NCBI GenBank assembly: GCA_934438085.1
Contig: CAKSBC010000009.1
Coordinates: 1 to 64,000 of the forward strand
Reading direction: 5' to 3'
DNA length: 64,000 bases
Origin: an uncultured Lachnospiraceae bacterium
GTDB taxonomy: Bacteria > Bacillota > Clostridia > Lachnospirales > Lachnospiraceae
Shown: positions 1 through 8,625 of the stretch, in pieces
How the letters are laid out: each line of letters opens with the position of its first letter
Numbering within the stretch: the first letter of the stretch is position 1
Translations under genes and position numbers: made by a program
The notes under the pieces: generated by a model
What the model was told of the DNA's origin: nothing
Seen by the model: the letters and a program-made list of their open reading frames with translations, nothing else
Database searches by the model: none

Positions 1-29
1 TTTCTTGAGAAAATATCTGTTTTATCCAC

Positions 30-71
30 AAAAGAAAAAGACGTGTGAAAAAATGAAAGTTTTTTCACACG
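30..71 (-). terminator. Intrinsic terminator, strongest on the minus strand
   Basis: A perfect 12-bp stem (42-53 with 60-71) closes a 6-nt loop. Read on the minus strand it is followed by a T-rich tract (about 30-41), the classic intrinsic terminator layout; on the plus strand the tail is only weakly T-rich. It implies a minus-strand transcript arriving from the 72-690 region, or the end of a plus-strand gene that lies left of the window. Confidence 0.65.
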
Positions 72-87
72 CCCTTTATTTGTAGGG

Positions 88-140
88 GTGGAGAACTGTA
101 ACTCTACTATGTACAGATCCTCCACTACGGGTTTTCTCCT
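88..140 (+). terminator. Terminator-like hairpin
   Basis: GTGGAG (88-93) pairs with CTCCAC (120-125), and CTGTA (96-100) pairs with TACAG (112-116) inside it, giving 11 pairs around a small internal loop. A T-rich stretch follows on the plus strand. It may end a transcript entering from the left of the window; no known riboswitch fold was recognised. Confidence 0.4.
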
Positions 141-197
141 ATTTTATGACTATCTCAATTAAATCGTTAAAAAGCGAATCGTTAAAGTATTTTTTAT

Positions 198-320
198 TTA
201 TTTTGCTTTAATATCCATTTTTCCATCCCTTAAGTCTGTCGCCGCAAACGGAATAAAGTAAAATGGCAGAGTCATTATCTTTTTCTCGGCATTATATCCG
301 TAATTATTTTGAATGTTCAT
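198..320 (-). CDS. Possible small protein of 40 aa
   Basis: A 40-codon frame starts at ATG 318-320 and stops at 198-200. The peptide begins MNIQNNYGYN and is rich in aromatic and polar residues. No clear Shine-Dalgarno site precedes it, but a six-codon frame ends on the overlapping ATGA, which would allow coupled re-initiation. The strong minus-strand terminator at 30-71 lies downstream in the right orientation, which is the main support for a transcript here. It was not recognised as a known family and could be a gene remnant or chance. Confidence 0.25.
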   Translation of the reverse strand: MNIQNNYGYNAEKKIMTLPFYFIPFAATDLRDGKMDIKAK

Positions 321-727
321 TTCGCTAATACCATTGTTGTTCCGGAGTACTTTTTCACTATTTTAAAGGTTTTTATCATTTTAGTTTTCACCAATTTCAT
401 TGTTATTACTTCTATTTTTTTCACATATTCCCAGTATCTCACAAATTCGAATGTTTTTTTATTCAATCACATAATAATATTGCTCTAAGTATCCGCTCTC
501 TAAATGTCTTTTTTATTATACAGTATTTTACTTGCTATTTTATTGCAGCAATATTGGATTTACATTCAATCCAACAAAAAGCAAATTTACAATATCATAT
601 TAGAAATTTTGTACAGAGTTATTTCTTAATTTTTGTTAATGCTTTTATTTCTTAAATATTGAAATTTTAGGTAATTAGTAATATAAATATCTTTATGTCA
701 AAGCTATTGTCATTAGGGGGAAAAGAC

Positions 728-2230
728 ATGGTTAATTTTTTGAACTCACTTAATAACTTTCTTTGGGGTCTGCCGCTTCTTATAGTGGTAATCATGATAG
801 CGCTGTACTTTACAGCAAGATCAGGATTCTTCACTGTATCGCATTTCGGTTATATCTTAAAGAACACTCTCGGAAGTCTCGCAAGTAAAGAAGCTAACAC
901 CAAAAAGGAAGGCCAGGTTTCACCGTTTGAGGCTGTCTGCGTTGCTATCGGAGGCTGTGTAGGAGGAGCCAACATCTCAGGTGTTGCTACAGCTATCGCA
1001 ACCGGAGGTCCGGGTGCAGTTTTCTGGATGTGGGTATACGCATTCTTCGGAATGATGTTGAAGTTAGCTGAGATTGCTCTCGGCTGCTACTATCGTTCAC
1101 AGGATGAGAAGGGCAACTACTACGGCGGTGCTCAGTACTATATCGAAAAAGGTATAGGACGTGAAATGGGCAAAACAAAATTTGCCGCTGCTTTCAGTGT
1201 TCTTTTCTGCCTTGCATTCATCTTCCAGTCTATTCAGGGTTCTCAGGGCTATAACATTGCAGAGACTCTTAATATGGCCTTTGGCTGGAACATGATCGTT
1301 GTTACTTTAGTCTACGCTCTTTTCGTAGTATGGGTAATCTGGAATGGTACTCCGCATATCAGTATGGTTGCTTCTAAGGCCGTACCTTTCATGTGTATCA
1401 TTTATCTTTTAGGCGGAATCGCAATAATTATTTTTAATATTAATCAGGTTCCTTCAGCTATTGTAAGTATATTTAAGGACGCATTCACAGGACATGCTGC
1501 AGTCGGCGGATTTATCGGAGCATCCGTTGCACAGGCTATCAGACAGGGTGTCAACAGATCTGTAAACTCTAACGAAGCCGGCATGGGCTCATCACCACTG
1601 GTACATGGTTCTGCTGATACAGTACATCCAATTCGTCAGGGTATGTGGGGATCATTCGAGGTATTCATTGATACTCTTGTTGTATGCTCAATAACAGCTC
1701 TTGCTGTAGTTACCTCAGGTGCATGGACTTCAGGTTCAAAGGGTGTAACTCTTACTATTGAGGCATTCTCAACAGTATTCGGACCATTTGCTCAGTACTA
1801 TATCGCTATACTTGTTATCCTTTTCGGCTTCACTACGACTGCAGGCTATTTCGTATACTATCAGAATACTATTGCATACCTGCTTCGCAAGAACCCTAAT
1901 GTAAGAGACAGAGTTATCACCTTCTTCAAGCTGTGGTTCCCATTATGGAATGTGCCTATCGTTGCTTTCATTACACTTACAAACAACGATGCCGAGCTCT
2001 TCTGGACTATTGTTTCAATTGTTACAATATTCCCGACAATTATAAACCTGATTGCACTTGTATTCTTACGCAACAAGTTCTTCACAATATTCAGAGATTA
2101 CAAGGCTCGTTACTTCGGAGAAGGTTCTCCTGAGCTTAAGTATGTATTCTACGAGGATGATCCTGCTGTATTCGCAGAGGAAGAAGCAATCAGAAAAGAA
2201 GTTCGCAGAATAGCTGCAGAACACAAATAA
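728..2230 (+). CDS. AGCS-family sodium:alanine/glycine symporter
   Basis: This is an integral membrane secondary transporter predicted to import alanine or glycine with sodium. The 500-residue protein has about ten hydrophobic segments and the family's glycine-rich N-terminal stretch (GGCVGGANISG, then GGPGAVFWMW), and the conserved NSNEAGMGSSP segment near the middle. The frame is open from 695, but ATG 728 is preferred because an AGGGGG ribosome site sits about 8 nt before it; the upstream ATG has none. The gene stands alone and ends just before a bidirectional terminator shared with the convergent methyltransferase. The exact amino acid substrate cannot be told from sequence. Confidence 0.93.
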   Translation: MVNFLNSLNNFLWGLPLLIVVIMIALYFTARSGFFTVSHFGYILKNTLGSLASKEANTKKEGQVSPFEAVCVAIGGCVGGANISGVATAIATGGPGAVFWMWVYAFFGMMLKLAEIALGCYYRSQDEKGNYYGGAQYYIEKGIGREMGKTKFAAAFSVLFCLAFIFQSIQGSQGYNIAETLNMAFGWNMIVVTLVYALFVVWVIWNGTPHISMVASKAVPFMCIIYLLGGIAIIIFNINQVPSAIVSIFKDAFTGHAAVGGFIGASVAQAIRQGVNRSVNSNEAGMGSSPLVHGSADTVHPIRQGMWGSFEVFIDTLVVCSITALAVVTSGAWTSGSKGVTLTIEAFSTVFGPFAQYYIAILVILFGFTTTAGYFVYYQNTIAYLLRKNPNVRDRVITFFKLWFPLWNVPIVAFITLTNNDAELFWTIVSIVTIFPTIINLIALVFLRNKFFTIFRDYKARYFGEGSPELKYVFYEDDPAVFAEEEAIRKEVRRIAAEHK

Positions 2231-2292
2231 GACGATTTAAGCTGATTTAAGCTAATCATTATTATCAAACCCACCTTGACCACATAGGTCGC

Positions 2293-2339
2293 AAAAAGCT
2301 GCTGCCGGATGGAGCTTTCCACCCTGACAGCAGCTTTTT
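2293..2339. terminator. Bidirectional terminator between convergent genes
   Basis: A perfect 12-bp stem (2293-2304 with 2328-2339) encloses a 23-nt loop. The A-run at one foot and the T-run at the other make it a terminator on both strands, serving the symporter (plus) and the methyltransferase (minus). Confidence 0.85.
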
Positions 2340-2350
2340 GTATATGATTA

Positions 2351-2938
2351 TTATTTCTTTCTGAGAATTACATTTTCCCACACAGTGTCTCGTTTTAAGC
2401 TGTCAGATGTCTTCCAGTAACGAACTCTTTCAAACATTGGATTCTCGGACAATATCCGCTCAAGCTTTGTGTTATTGAAGCTAAGATACCATCTTCCGTC
2501 CTCATCGTAACCATCTTTAATTCCGGATTTCATCGAAAAATAAATTACTCCTGATGATGACAGACATTTTTCTGCGCGTTTAAAAAACTCGAAAAATTCC
2601 TCATCTTTAAGATGCAGAAGCGATGCGCAGGCCCAAATTCCGCCATATGTATACATCGGTTTCCAATCTATGATATCCTGACATTTAACGCTTATCTCTG
2701 TATATTCTTCTGCCACCTGACACATCGCCTGTGAAGCATCTATACCATCAACAGTATAGCCGAGCTCATCAAATATCTTCATATCTCGGCCACCGCCGCA
2801 GCCAATGTCCATGAGTCTTGCTCCAGGTTCAATAAAATTCAAAAATACGCTTCTTATATCATGCATATTGACGTATCGGGTCTTATCCGAATACTCTGCC
2901 GCATGAGTATCGTAATAAGTGATCGTAGATTTATCCAT
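2351..2938 (-). CDS. Class I SAM-dependent methyltransferase
   Basis: The 195-residue protein has the Rossmann methyltransferase motif I (MDIGCGGGRD, about residues 41-50), an acidic motif II (DGIDAS) and a motif-IV-like stretch near GGIWACASLLHL. These bind S-adenosylmethionine. Length and layout match small cytosolic methyltransferases of the Methyltransf_11/25 type. The methyl acceptor is unknown, and neither neighbour suggests one. It is a single gene on the minus strand ending at the terminator it shares with the symporter. Confidence 0.85.
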   Translation of the reverse strand: MDKSTITYYDTHAAEYSDKTRYVNMHDIRSVFLNFIEPGARLMDIGCGGGRDMKIFDELGYTVDGIDASQAMCQVAEEYTEISVKCQDIIDWKPMYTYGGIWACASLLHLKDEEFFEFFKRAEKCLSSSGVIYFSMKSGIKDGYDEDGRWYLSFNNTKLERILSENPMFERVRYWKTSDSLKRDTVWENVILRKK

Positions 2939-3102
2939 AACTTAGGTCAGCTCCTATCTATCTGATTCTGCCATATATAATGACTCATAATTTTATGCAT
3001 GACTTGATTTAGTTAATTACTCATTATTCATATCTAAACGTTAATTGCAGATTTAAATGCTAATTACTAAATTATTGCCATGCACATCAATTGTAGTATA
3101 GT

Positions 3103-4251
3103 TCAGCTGTTTATGCACGATTTTCTTTTTTCAGCTAAGCTTCCTATAATAAAATACAGAGCCGTACACACTGCAAGGATCACATATATAGGAAACGTTC
3201 TTTTGACAGTCTCCATCCCCTTCAAAACGTATACAGTAACAAGACCTGCCAGCATTATAAGCTGAGTTATTATTATTTTTGGTAATAGCTCTCCGCCTAT
3301 ACTTTTATCAGTATTAACATCTACATCAGCCACGGCTTGGTTTTCATCTGAAATATATGAATTCTTTCCTGCCGAGTCTTTATTTTTAGAGAAACCTCTG
3401 TTAACTGTAAATTCATCGGGCTGATCGTAATCGTAATAATCCATATTATCATTTAGGTCTTCTATTCTTAGTTCTGACTTATAACCATCATCTAAAACTC
3501 TGTCATTATAAATACTATATTCATCAGTTTCTCTTTCCTCAGCCGGACGATCTGCATTTAACCTTTCTGCATTCAGCATATCTAAGCGATCGCCTTTTGA
3601 ATATGCATTCTCTGCATACTTACTTTTTTCTTCCGCATTTGAATTCTCTTTCGCCGAAGTCTCAAAAACTTCTGAAGCAGTCCTTATATTTTTCGGAGTT
3701 TCTCTTTTTACCATTATTTCTGTCATAATGTCACAAAATCTGCAATCCTGTTTGCTGGCGGCTTTAACGAGTCTTAAACAAAGCAATATTGCTTCGTTAT
3801 CAGATTCCTCTGCACACATAAGCATTTGCAGAAGAAAGGCTTTCAAAGCTTCCTCATATTCGGGAATATCTGTTGCTGAAGGATATGCACAAAAATGCAG
3901 TTTTCCATCCAACTTATCAACAAAAATATGATCCGTACACAGCATTAGATTAAGCTCTGATAAAAGAAAGCTGTCAAGAAGCCTGACTGCATTATTAATC
4001 TGCAAAAGCATTGATATAATCATTTCTTTGCCACATGTTCTGCTCTGAATATATTCTTTCAACGTCTCACAGCCTGTTATGTTGTAACTTAAAACTCTTG
4101 CTCCGTTTGACACAGCTACCACCGGTCTTATTAAACGATCATCCGGTATTGAACAAAGCATATTTAATTCTAACTCATCTGTATCTTCTGTCAGCTCTGC
4201 TGCAAGATATTTGCCGCTGCTCTCGGTTTTCATCCAGATTTTATGGTTCAT
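3103..4251 (-). CDS. DUF6382-like membrane protein at the end of the Tad operon
   Basis: The first ~190 residues resemble the DUF6382 domain that usually precedes an FHA domain in Lachnospiraceae proteins. Here the middle (about 190-320) is a polar, low-complexity linker, and the C-terminus carries two membrane segments (about 325-345 and 350-372) with no FHA domain. It is the last gene of the Tad pilus operon and overlaps the small TadE-like gene by 11 bp, so it is probably translationally coupled and works with the pilus machine, perhaps as a regulator. The function is unknown and the domain name rests on resemblance by eye. Confidence 0.6.
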   Translation of the reverse strand: MNHKIWMKTESSGKYLAAELTEDTDELELNMLCSIPDDRLIRPVVAVSNGARVLSYNITGCETLKEYIQSRTCGKEMIISMLLQINNAVRLLDSFLLSELNLMLCTDHIFVDKLDGKLHFCAYPSATDIPEYEEALKAFLLQMLMCAEESDNEAILLCLRLVKAASKQDCRFCDIMTEIMVKRETPKNIRTASEVFETSAKENSNAEEKSKYAENAYSKGDRLDMLNAERLNADRPAEERETDEYSIYNDRVLDDGYKSELRIEDLNDNMDYYDYDQPDEFTVNRGFSKNKDSAGKNSYISDENQAVADVDVNTDKSIGGELLPKIIITQLIMLAGLVTVYVLKGMETVKRTFPIYVILAVCTALYFIIGSLAEKRKSCINS

Positions 4252-4675
4252 TATACGCTATCTCCTCTAAAACAGTAAGCTTTCGCATAAATGTATGAGG
4301 GGAGAATCCTTTATCCTCATATGTCCTGACTCCTTCTTCACCACTTACACTTACAACACTTCCTTCTTTATACTTTTCAAGAGAAAGCTGATATTTTCGT
4401 CCTGAAAACAGCTCATCCATCCTTTTAGCTCCGTATCTTTCCGCAGTATCTGTATCAGAATCGTCCAGCATATGTCCGTATATCTCTGCTGCCTCATTTG
4501 CAGTTAAATCAGCAGTCACAATATCATGAAGCTTGTATGAAAAAAGTATCATGCCTACCAATGCTATTATTACCGTCGGCATGACAACAGCAGCCTCTAT
4601 TGAAAAGCCGGCATCAAGCCTTCTTAGTTTTCTGACTATAGACTGTATTGATTCTTTTGCCTTCATCCTCAACAT
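4241..4675 (-). CDS. TadE-like pseudopilin, small
   Basis: The 144-residue protein has a basic N-terminal stretch, then the pseudopilin-like start of a hydrophobic helix (GFSIEAAVVMPTVIIAL, about residues 23-39) with the conserved Glu, and a soluble C-terminal domain. This is the layout of TadE/TadF minor pilins, which are processed by a prepilin peptidase and needed for Flp pilus assembly. It overlaps the DUF6382-like gene by 11 bp. Behind the next upstream gene lies a ~120-bp spacer with short AT-rich repeats. The sequence resembles the N-terminal part of the longer TadE-like protein in the same operon. Confidence 0.75.
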   Translation of the reverse strand: MLRMKAKESIQSIVRKLRRLDAGFSIEAAVVMPTVIIALVGMILFSYKLHDIVTADLTANEAAEIYGHMLDDSDTDTAERYGAKRMDELFSGRKYQLSLEKYKEGSVVSVSGEEGVRTYEDKGFSPHTFMRKLTVLEEIAYNEP

Positions 4676-4797
4676 CCATTCCGATTATCTTCTTCAGTTT
4701 ATTTGTTGTCCTCTTTGTTTTTATAGCTTTTATATCTTTATAGCTTTTATAGGTTTTATAATTTTTCATGGTTTTATTATCCGTGATATATATGCCG

Positions 4798-5289
4798 CTA
4801 AATATAATTAACCAATTGCACCACGATAAACATAGGAAGCATAAACGCTATAAAAGGAAGCGGTTTTTTACTCTTTTTATGTGCTGTAAAATCCAAAGTT
4901 ATCATAAAAAGCGACACCAGGGCACATAAAAACCAAGCAGCCGCAAATACCAAAGAAAGCATTTTTGCTTCAGTGTAAAAACCGCAGATCAACACAAACA
5001 ATCCGTCTCCAATCCCTATAGCACCGCTTGTTAGGATTGAAATCATCACGACTACCATTCCCGGCATTAATGCCTTTAAAAGCTCTGCTGCAGCCTGCAC
5101 TGCACCGATGTTTAAGGCTATATTCTGCATAATATAAAGCAGTGAGCCTAAGGCTCCTCCTGCTATAAATGTTCTAAAGCTTATACTTCTGTGCTTTATA
5201 TCTTCGGCAGCACATACTGCTGCAAATAAAAAAAGTACACCTTGCTTTAAATACGTGATATATGATATTAGCTGTATAATAAAATTCAT
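4798..5289 (-). CDS. Second A24 prepilin peptidase (TadV/CpaA-like)
   Basis: The 163-residue, highly hydrophobic protein has the two aspartates of the type IV prepilin peptidase family: one in CAAEDIKHRSI near residue 29 and the other in the GIGDG motif. These enzymes cleave the leader of prepilins at the inner face of the membrane. It lies between two TadE-like genes at the distal end of the operon. Another peptidase of the same family opens the operon, so this locus carries two. This one is short like TadV, without the N-methyltransferase domain of PilD. Confidence 0.85.
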   Translation of the reverse strand: MNFIIQLISYITYLKQGVLFLFAAVCAAEDIKHRSISFRTFIAGGALGSLLYIMQNIALNIGAVQAAAELLKALMPGMVVVMISILTSGAIGIGDGLFVLICGFYTEAKMLSLVFAAAWFLCALVSLFMITLDFTAHKKSKKPLPFIAFMLPMFIVVQLVNYI

Positions 5290-5305
5290 GATTCATCCGA
5301 CTTAA

Positions 5306-6355
5306 TTAATGCTTTTTATGCTTTCCGCAATAGGAACACGGTCTCATTCCGTGAATTTCACTCAACTTTACGCTTTTTGAATATGCAGTTATCGCCTTGC
5401 AATGCTCTGAACTGTGATAAGCAGTTCCGTTTTCAAAGTAATAAACAGATCCTGACGCCCCGGGCTTACATGATGGACAGGCATGATATTTTCCTCCGTT
5501 TGAATTTCTGAGATTTTTCATTTTTGAAGCATCTGTCACGGATAATTTATTGCTTAGATAATGGCAGTTTGGATCTTCATGATAAACTTCACTGCTTGTC
5601 TTTCCCAGATAAACTATCCTGTCAGGGTCTTCTTCATCCTCATCATATTCATCAGAATATTTACTGCGTCCGCGTCCTCCCTTGGATCCAACCCATGCCC
5701 TTCTGTTAACCACAATACTCTTTTTGAGCGGCAGTATCTCAAAAGCTGATACAGGCTGTTTTACATTATATGAAAGATTCATATATATCATGTAAGGATC
5801 TTTTCCGCTGTCATTGGATAAAATACTGGTATCCTCTGTAAATAACGGAAATTCAAACCTGTCACGATCCACTGAGGCTAATACATATGCCATACCGGCA
5901 CCTTCTTCAATGCCGCCTATCATGTTCATCAGAACATCTTTTTTATCCTTGGCAATATATTTTTCCCCGGTTTCCTTAAGATATTCAGCTTTTGAAATTT
6001 CTTTTGCCGTTATCTCCATAACATTCTGCAATTTCCGCTCTGCTTCCATCACCTTTAACGGATAAATAAGAAAATATATGGCAAATATCATCAGCGGCAA
6101 CGCCAATGCAGCCTCAACAGTTATTGAAGCTTTGAATATCTTTGATCCATGTCTATGAAAACAAGGGAAAGGATGCCGTTTCTGACTCAGCTTGATAAGT
6201 TTTAGATTTTTTTCAGAGTTGTATTTTTGATTGTGTATTGAGTGTTCCCGGTCATATTCCTTTCTGTTGATTCTAAAAAACAAATTGGAGTAATGATAAT
6301 ATCCCACAACAGATATATCAAAACGATGAGTCTTAATTGAATGCAGAAACGGCAT
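5306..6355 (-). CDS. TadE-like pseudopilin with two C-terminal zinc-binding-like repeats
   Basis: The 349-residue protein has a long N-terminal leader of about 75 residues, a pseudopilin helix (SITVEAALALPLMIFAIYF, from about residue 77) with the conserved Glu, and an ectodomain. Its C-terminus carries two repeats of the form YH-x4-C followed by CxxC: H249/C254 with C283/C286, and H304/C309 with C330/C333. This resembles the metal-binding domain of Ada. The start at 6355 is supported by an AAGGAGGG site 6 nt upstream, so the long leader is probably real. Metal sites on a surface or pilus-tip protein are unusual. The fold of the repeats is an inference; the Cys/His pattern is directly visible. 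Confidence 0.8.
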   Translation of the reverse strand: MPFLHSIKTHRFDISVVGYYHYSNLFFRINRKEYDREHSIHNQKYNSEKNLKLIKLSQKRHPFPCFHRHGSKIFKASITVEAALALPLMIFAIYFLIYPLKVMEAERKLQNVMEITAKEISKAEYLKETGEKYIAKDKKDVLMNMIGGIEEGAGMAYVLASVDRDRFEFPLFTEDTSILSNDSGKDPYMIYMNLSYNVKQPVSAFEILPLKKSIVVNRRAWVGSKGGRGRSKYSDEYDEDEEDPDRIVYLGKTSSEVYHEDPNCHYLSNKLSVTDASKMKNLRNSNGGKYHACPSCKPGASGSVYYFENGTAYHSSEHCKAITAYSKSVKLSEIHGMRPCSYCGKHKKH

Positions 6356-6466
6356 GCTTTCCCTCCTTTCCTATAATTATTTTGCTGTAATTAACAATGT
6401 CTTATTTCAGACAGTTTTGGCTCACGATAATTTTTTTTTGCAGTATGTTCCATTTCCGTTACTTAA

Positions 6467-8425
6467 TCAGTAGCTAAATGCTGTAGATGCTCTCATCTTA
6501 TAGTTCTTATCTCCGGAAGAAACAAAAGCCTTAACAATACCAAGCTCAGAAAATAAATGTGATGCACTGACATTGACATCAGCCTGCATTGAATACACCA
6601 ATCTGTCCATTCTGAAATCACCTTGTGCTTTCCTCAGGTTGACCTGGATTATATCCATTACTCTGTATGCCTTACTGCTTCCGTAAAAAGAAAACATAAG
6701 TATTCTCAAATAATCTCTGTATAAAAGCCCTTTGTCTGTCTTATTTTCTTTCACTCCGATATTTGATACACCATCTGCTGAAAGGCTCATAAGCCCGGAC
6801 AACGAAAGGTCGAAGCTATTCTTATTATGCATAATAGGCACTTTATATCCTGCTAGAATTCCTTTGACATCCATCACCGCCTGCCCCAACGCCCATACAC
6901 TCAATATAAAAAATGTCATTACTGATATAAGCGGCGTTATCCCGGCAGCTCCTGTTATTGCGGCTGCAAGAGTTCTTGCTTCAGCCTTTTTTTCATTATC
7001 AGAATAAAGATAAATCAAATTCATACCGCTTCTAAATGCAGTAAGCTGCTTTACAAGTTCATTTAAGTTCTCAGTGTCATTGTCATAGCCATATAAAACA
7101 TATTCCAGCTCACATCCTCCGCTTCCCTTCTTACTTTTATCGTCATATACACCACGCCCGAAATAACTAAGCTCAGATACTGCATATTCCGCAACATACG
7201 CTCTGTCTATAAGACTTAATCTGTTTATGTCATCCTCTGCATGAAGTGCTCCTGGACAATCTGTAAGATCCATTTTTTCAGAAGAAAGCTTCGCTCCCTT
7301 CGGAAGCACAAGCTTCAGCAGCTCCCCTGATAACAGCTGCCTTATACTTTCAAGCTTTTTTTCACTTTCTTCATCCTGCATTCCGTGTCTGCAGCCAAGA
7401 ATAATATCCTCATATTGATATGACCTTGCAATTAATGGTCTCCAAAGCGCTTCCTCATCAAGCTCATCTTCATCATCCTCCGGCTCCCATTCAGCAATAT
7501 AACGAAGTACTTCCTCAGCATCCTCAATAAGATCTCGTAAAAGATCAATGTTTCTTACAGCCTTTTCTCCTGATGCTTTTATTTCAGCTCCTCTTTCACC
7601 GTCAGAGCTTACATAGCTGTCGAACTGCTCCATATCATCATTTATTGCCTGCCATGACTCATAACTAAGCTCCCCGTTTTCAAGCTCATTTTTTAATGCA
7701 GCTTTTGTCTTTTCCAGAGATTTTGCAAGCTTATCTGCCTGCTTCTCATATTCCTCTATAAGTCCTGGAAGCTTTTCCAATTCACCTATAGCAGATGATG
7801 CCCGGTCAATGAATACCTCTCCATCACATGAATTCAGCGCGCTTCTTCCTTCTTTGACTTTATCTCCTGCCTGCGATGCTGCTTCAGACAGTCCGGAAAG
7901 AAGTTTTTCTATAGAAGCAGCCTCTCCTGCATGTTCTTCATAAAACTCGGATATTTTATCTATAGATCTTCCTTCATGTGCACTCTTTTCAAACAATTCA
8001 AGCTCTGCAATATCACTTATGCTCGCTGCTATGCCATATTTCATATAATCCAATACTTCCTCTTCAAACACAGCTCCGTTTTCATCTGTAATGCTTATGA
8101 GTTCAGTAATGTCTATACTGTCAAGCTTCATCGGAAACCAGTCCTTCGCCTTAAAATATGGCTCAATAAAGCCTTGCATTTCATCTGTAAGCTGTTCATA
8201 GTCATACTGCTCAAGGCCTAAAATTCTATAATCCTGCCACAGTTTTCTGTGATATTGTGAGAAAAGCGAATCTATTGATGAATTGGCTGCTATCCTCATA
8301 TGAAGTCTCGCCGCACTCATCCTCGCAGATTCAAGCACTCCAAGAAAAAGTGCAAATATAACAGCTGAAATTAGTGCAAAAAATATCGTAATTCCGGCAT
8401 CTGCTCTTTTATCAAAGTATTTCAT
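6467..8425 (-). CDS. DUF5702/TadG-like pilus-associated protein
   Basis: The 652-residue protein starts with an uncleaved-looking hydrophobic segment (about residues 11-30), has a long, acidic, partly coiled-coil external region (about 40-470), and a second membrane segment near residue 490-515. This resembles DUF5702 proteins found in Tad loci of Clostridia, which take the position of TadG. It probably forms an envelope-anchored part of the pilus machinery. Its start overlaps the end of the Flp pilin gene by 14 bp, so the two are likely translated together. The precise role is unknown. Confidence 0.7.
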   Translation of the reverse strand: MKYFDKRADAGITIFFALISAVIFALFLGVLESARMSAARLHMRIAANSSIDSLFSQYHRKLWQDYRILGLEQYDYEQLTDEMQGFIEPYFKAKDWFPMKLDSIDITELISITDENGAVFEEEVLDYMKYGIAASISDIAELELFEKSAHEGRSIDKISEFYEEHAGEAASIEKLLSGLSEAASQAGDKVKEGRSALNSCDGEVFIDRASSAIGELEKLPGLIEEYEKQADKLAKSLEKTKAALKNELENGELSYESWQAINDDMEQFDSYVSSDGERGAEIKASGEKAVRNIDLLRDLIEDAEEVLRYIAEWEPEDDEDELDEEALWRPLIARSYQYEDIILGCRHGMQDEESEKKLESIRQLLSGELLKLVLPKGAKLSSEKMDLTDCPGALHAEDDINRLSLIDRAYVAEYAVSELSYFGRGVYDDKSKKGSGGCELEYVLYGYDNDTENLNELVKQLTAFRSGMNLIYLYSDNEKKAEARTLAAAITGAAGITPLISVMTFFILSVWALGQAVMDVKGILAGYKVPIMHNKNSFDLSLSGLMSLSADGVSNIGVKENKTDKGLLYRDYLRILMFSFYGSSKAYRVMDIIQVNLRKAQGDFRMDRLVYSMQADVNVSASHLFSELGIVKAFVSSGDKNYKMRASTAFSY

Positions 8426-8600
8426 CAGACATTGTAGATATGGTTCCGAATATTTTTGTCAGAAGGCTGTTTATCTGTGTTTTGAAGACTGCCACAAGTC
8501 CGATAAGCACCACCAAAATCAATACAACCTCTATAACTCCTACTCCGCTTTCATCATTTGCGAGTCGTTTCAGTTCATTCTTTAAATATAAAATATTCAT
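8412..8600 (-). CDS. flp: Flp-type (type IVb) major pilin
   Basis: This 62-residue protein has a short polar leader, the sequence ESGVGVIEVVLILVVLIGL (from about residue 17) with the conserved Glu of pilins, and a short C-terminal tail. Such Flp1-like pilins are cleaved before the hydrophobic helix and polymerise into thin adhesive pili. It sits between tadC and the DUF5702 gene, the expected place. It is the only major pilin gene in the locus, and its small size is normal for the family. Confidence 0.88.
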   Translation of the reverse strand: MNILYLKNELKRLANDESGVGVIEVVLILVVLIGLVAVFKTQINSLLTKIFGTISTMSDEIL

Positions 8601-8625
8601 ATACTCTTACTCCTTTTTCAAAATC

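Larger units (their letters stand above)
1..727. other. AT-rich leader and intergenic region upstream of the symporter
   Basis: Apart from the two hairpins near the left edge and the 40-codon frame, this stretch is very AT-rich and shows no long reading frame. A small palindrome with TTGGATT arms (554-560 and 568-574) lies about 155 bp before the symporter start and could be an operator. A glycine riboswitch, common before AGCS genes in Firmicutes, was looked for and not seen. Confidence 0.4.

Noticed and set aside
1..727. Glycine riboswitch before the AGCS symporter
   Set aside because: Such riboswitches are common for this family, but neither the conserved core nor a tandem layout could be found; the two hairpins at the left edge are too far away and look like terminators.
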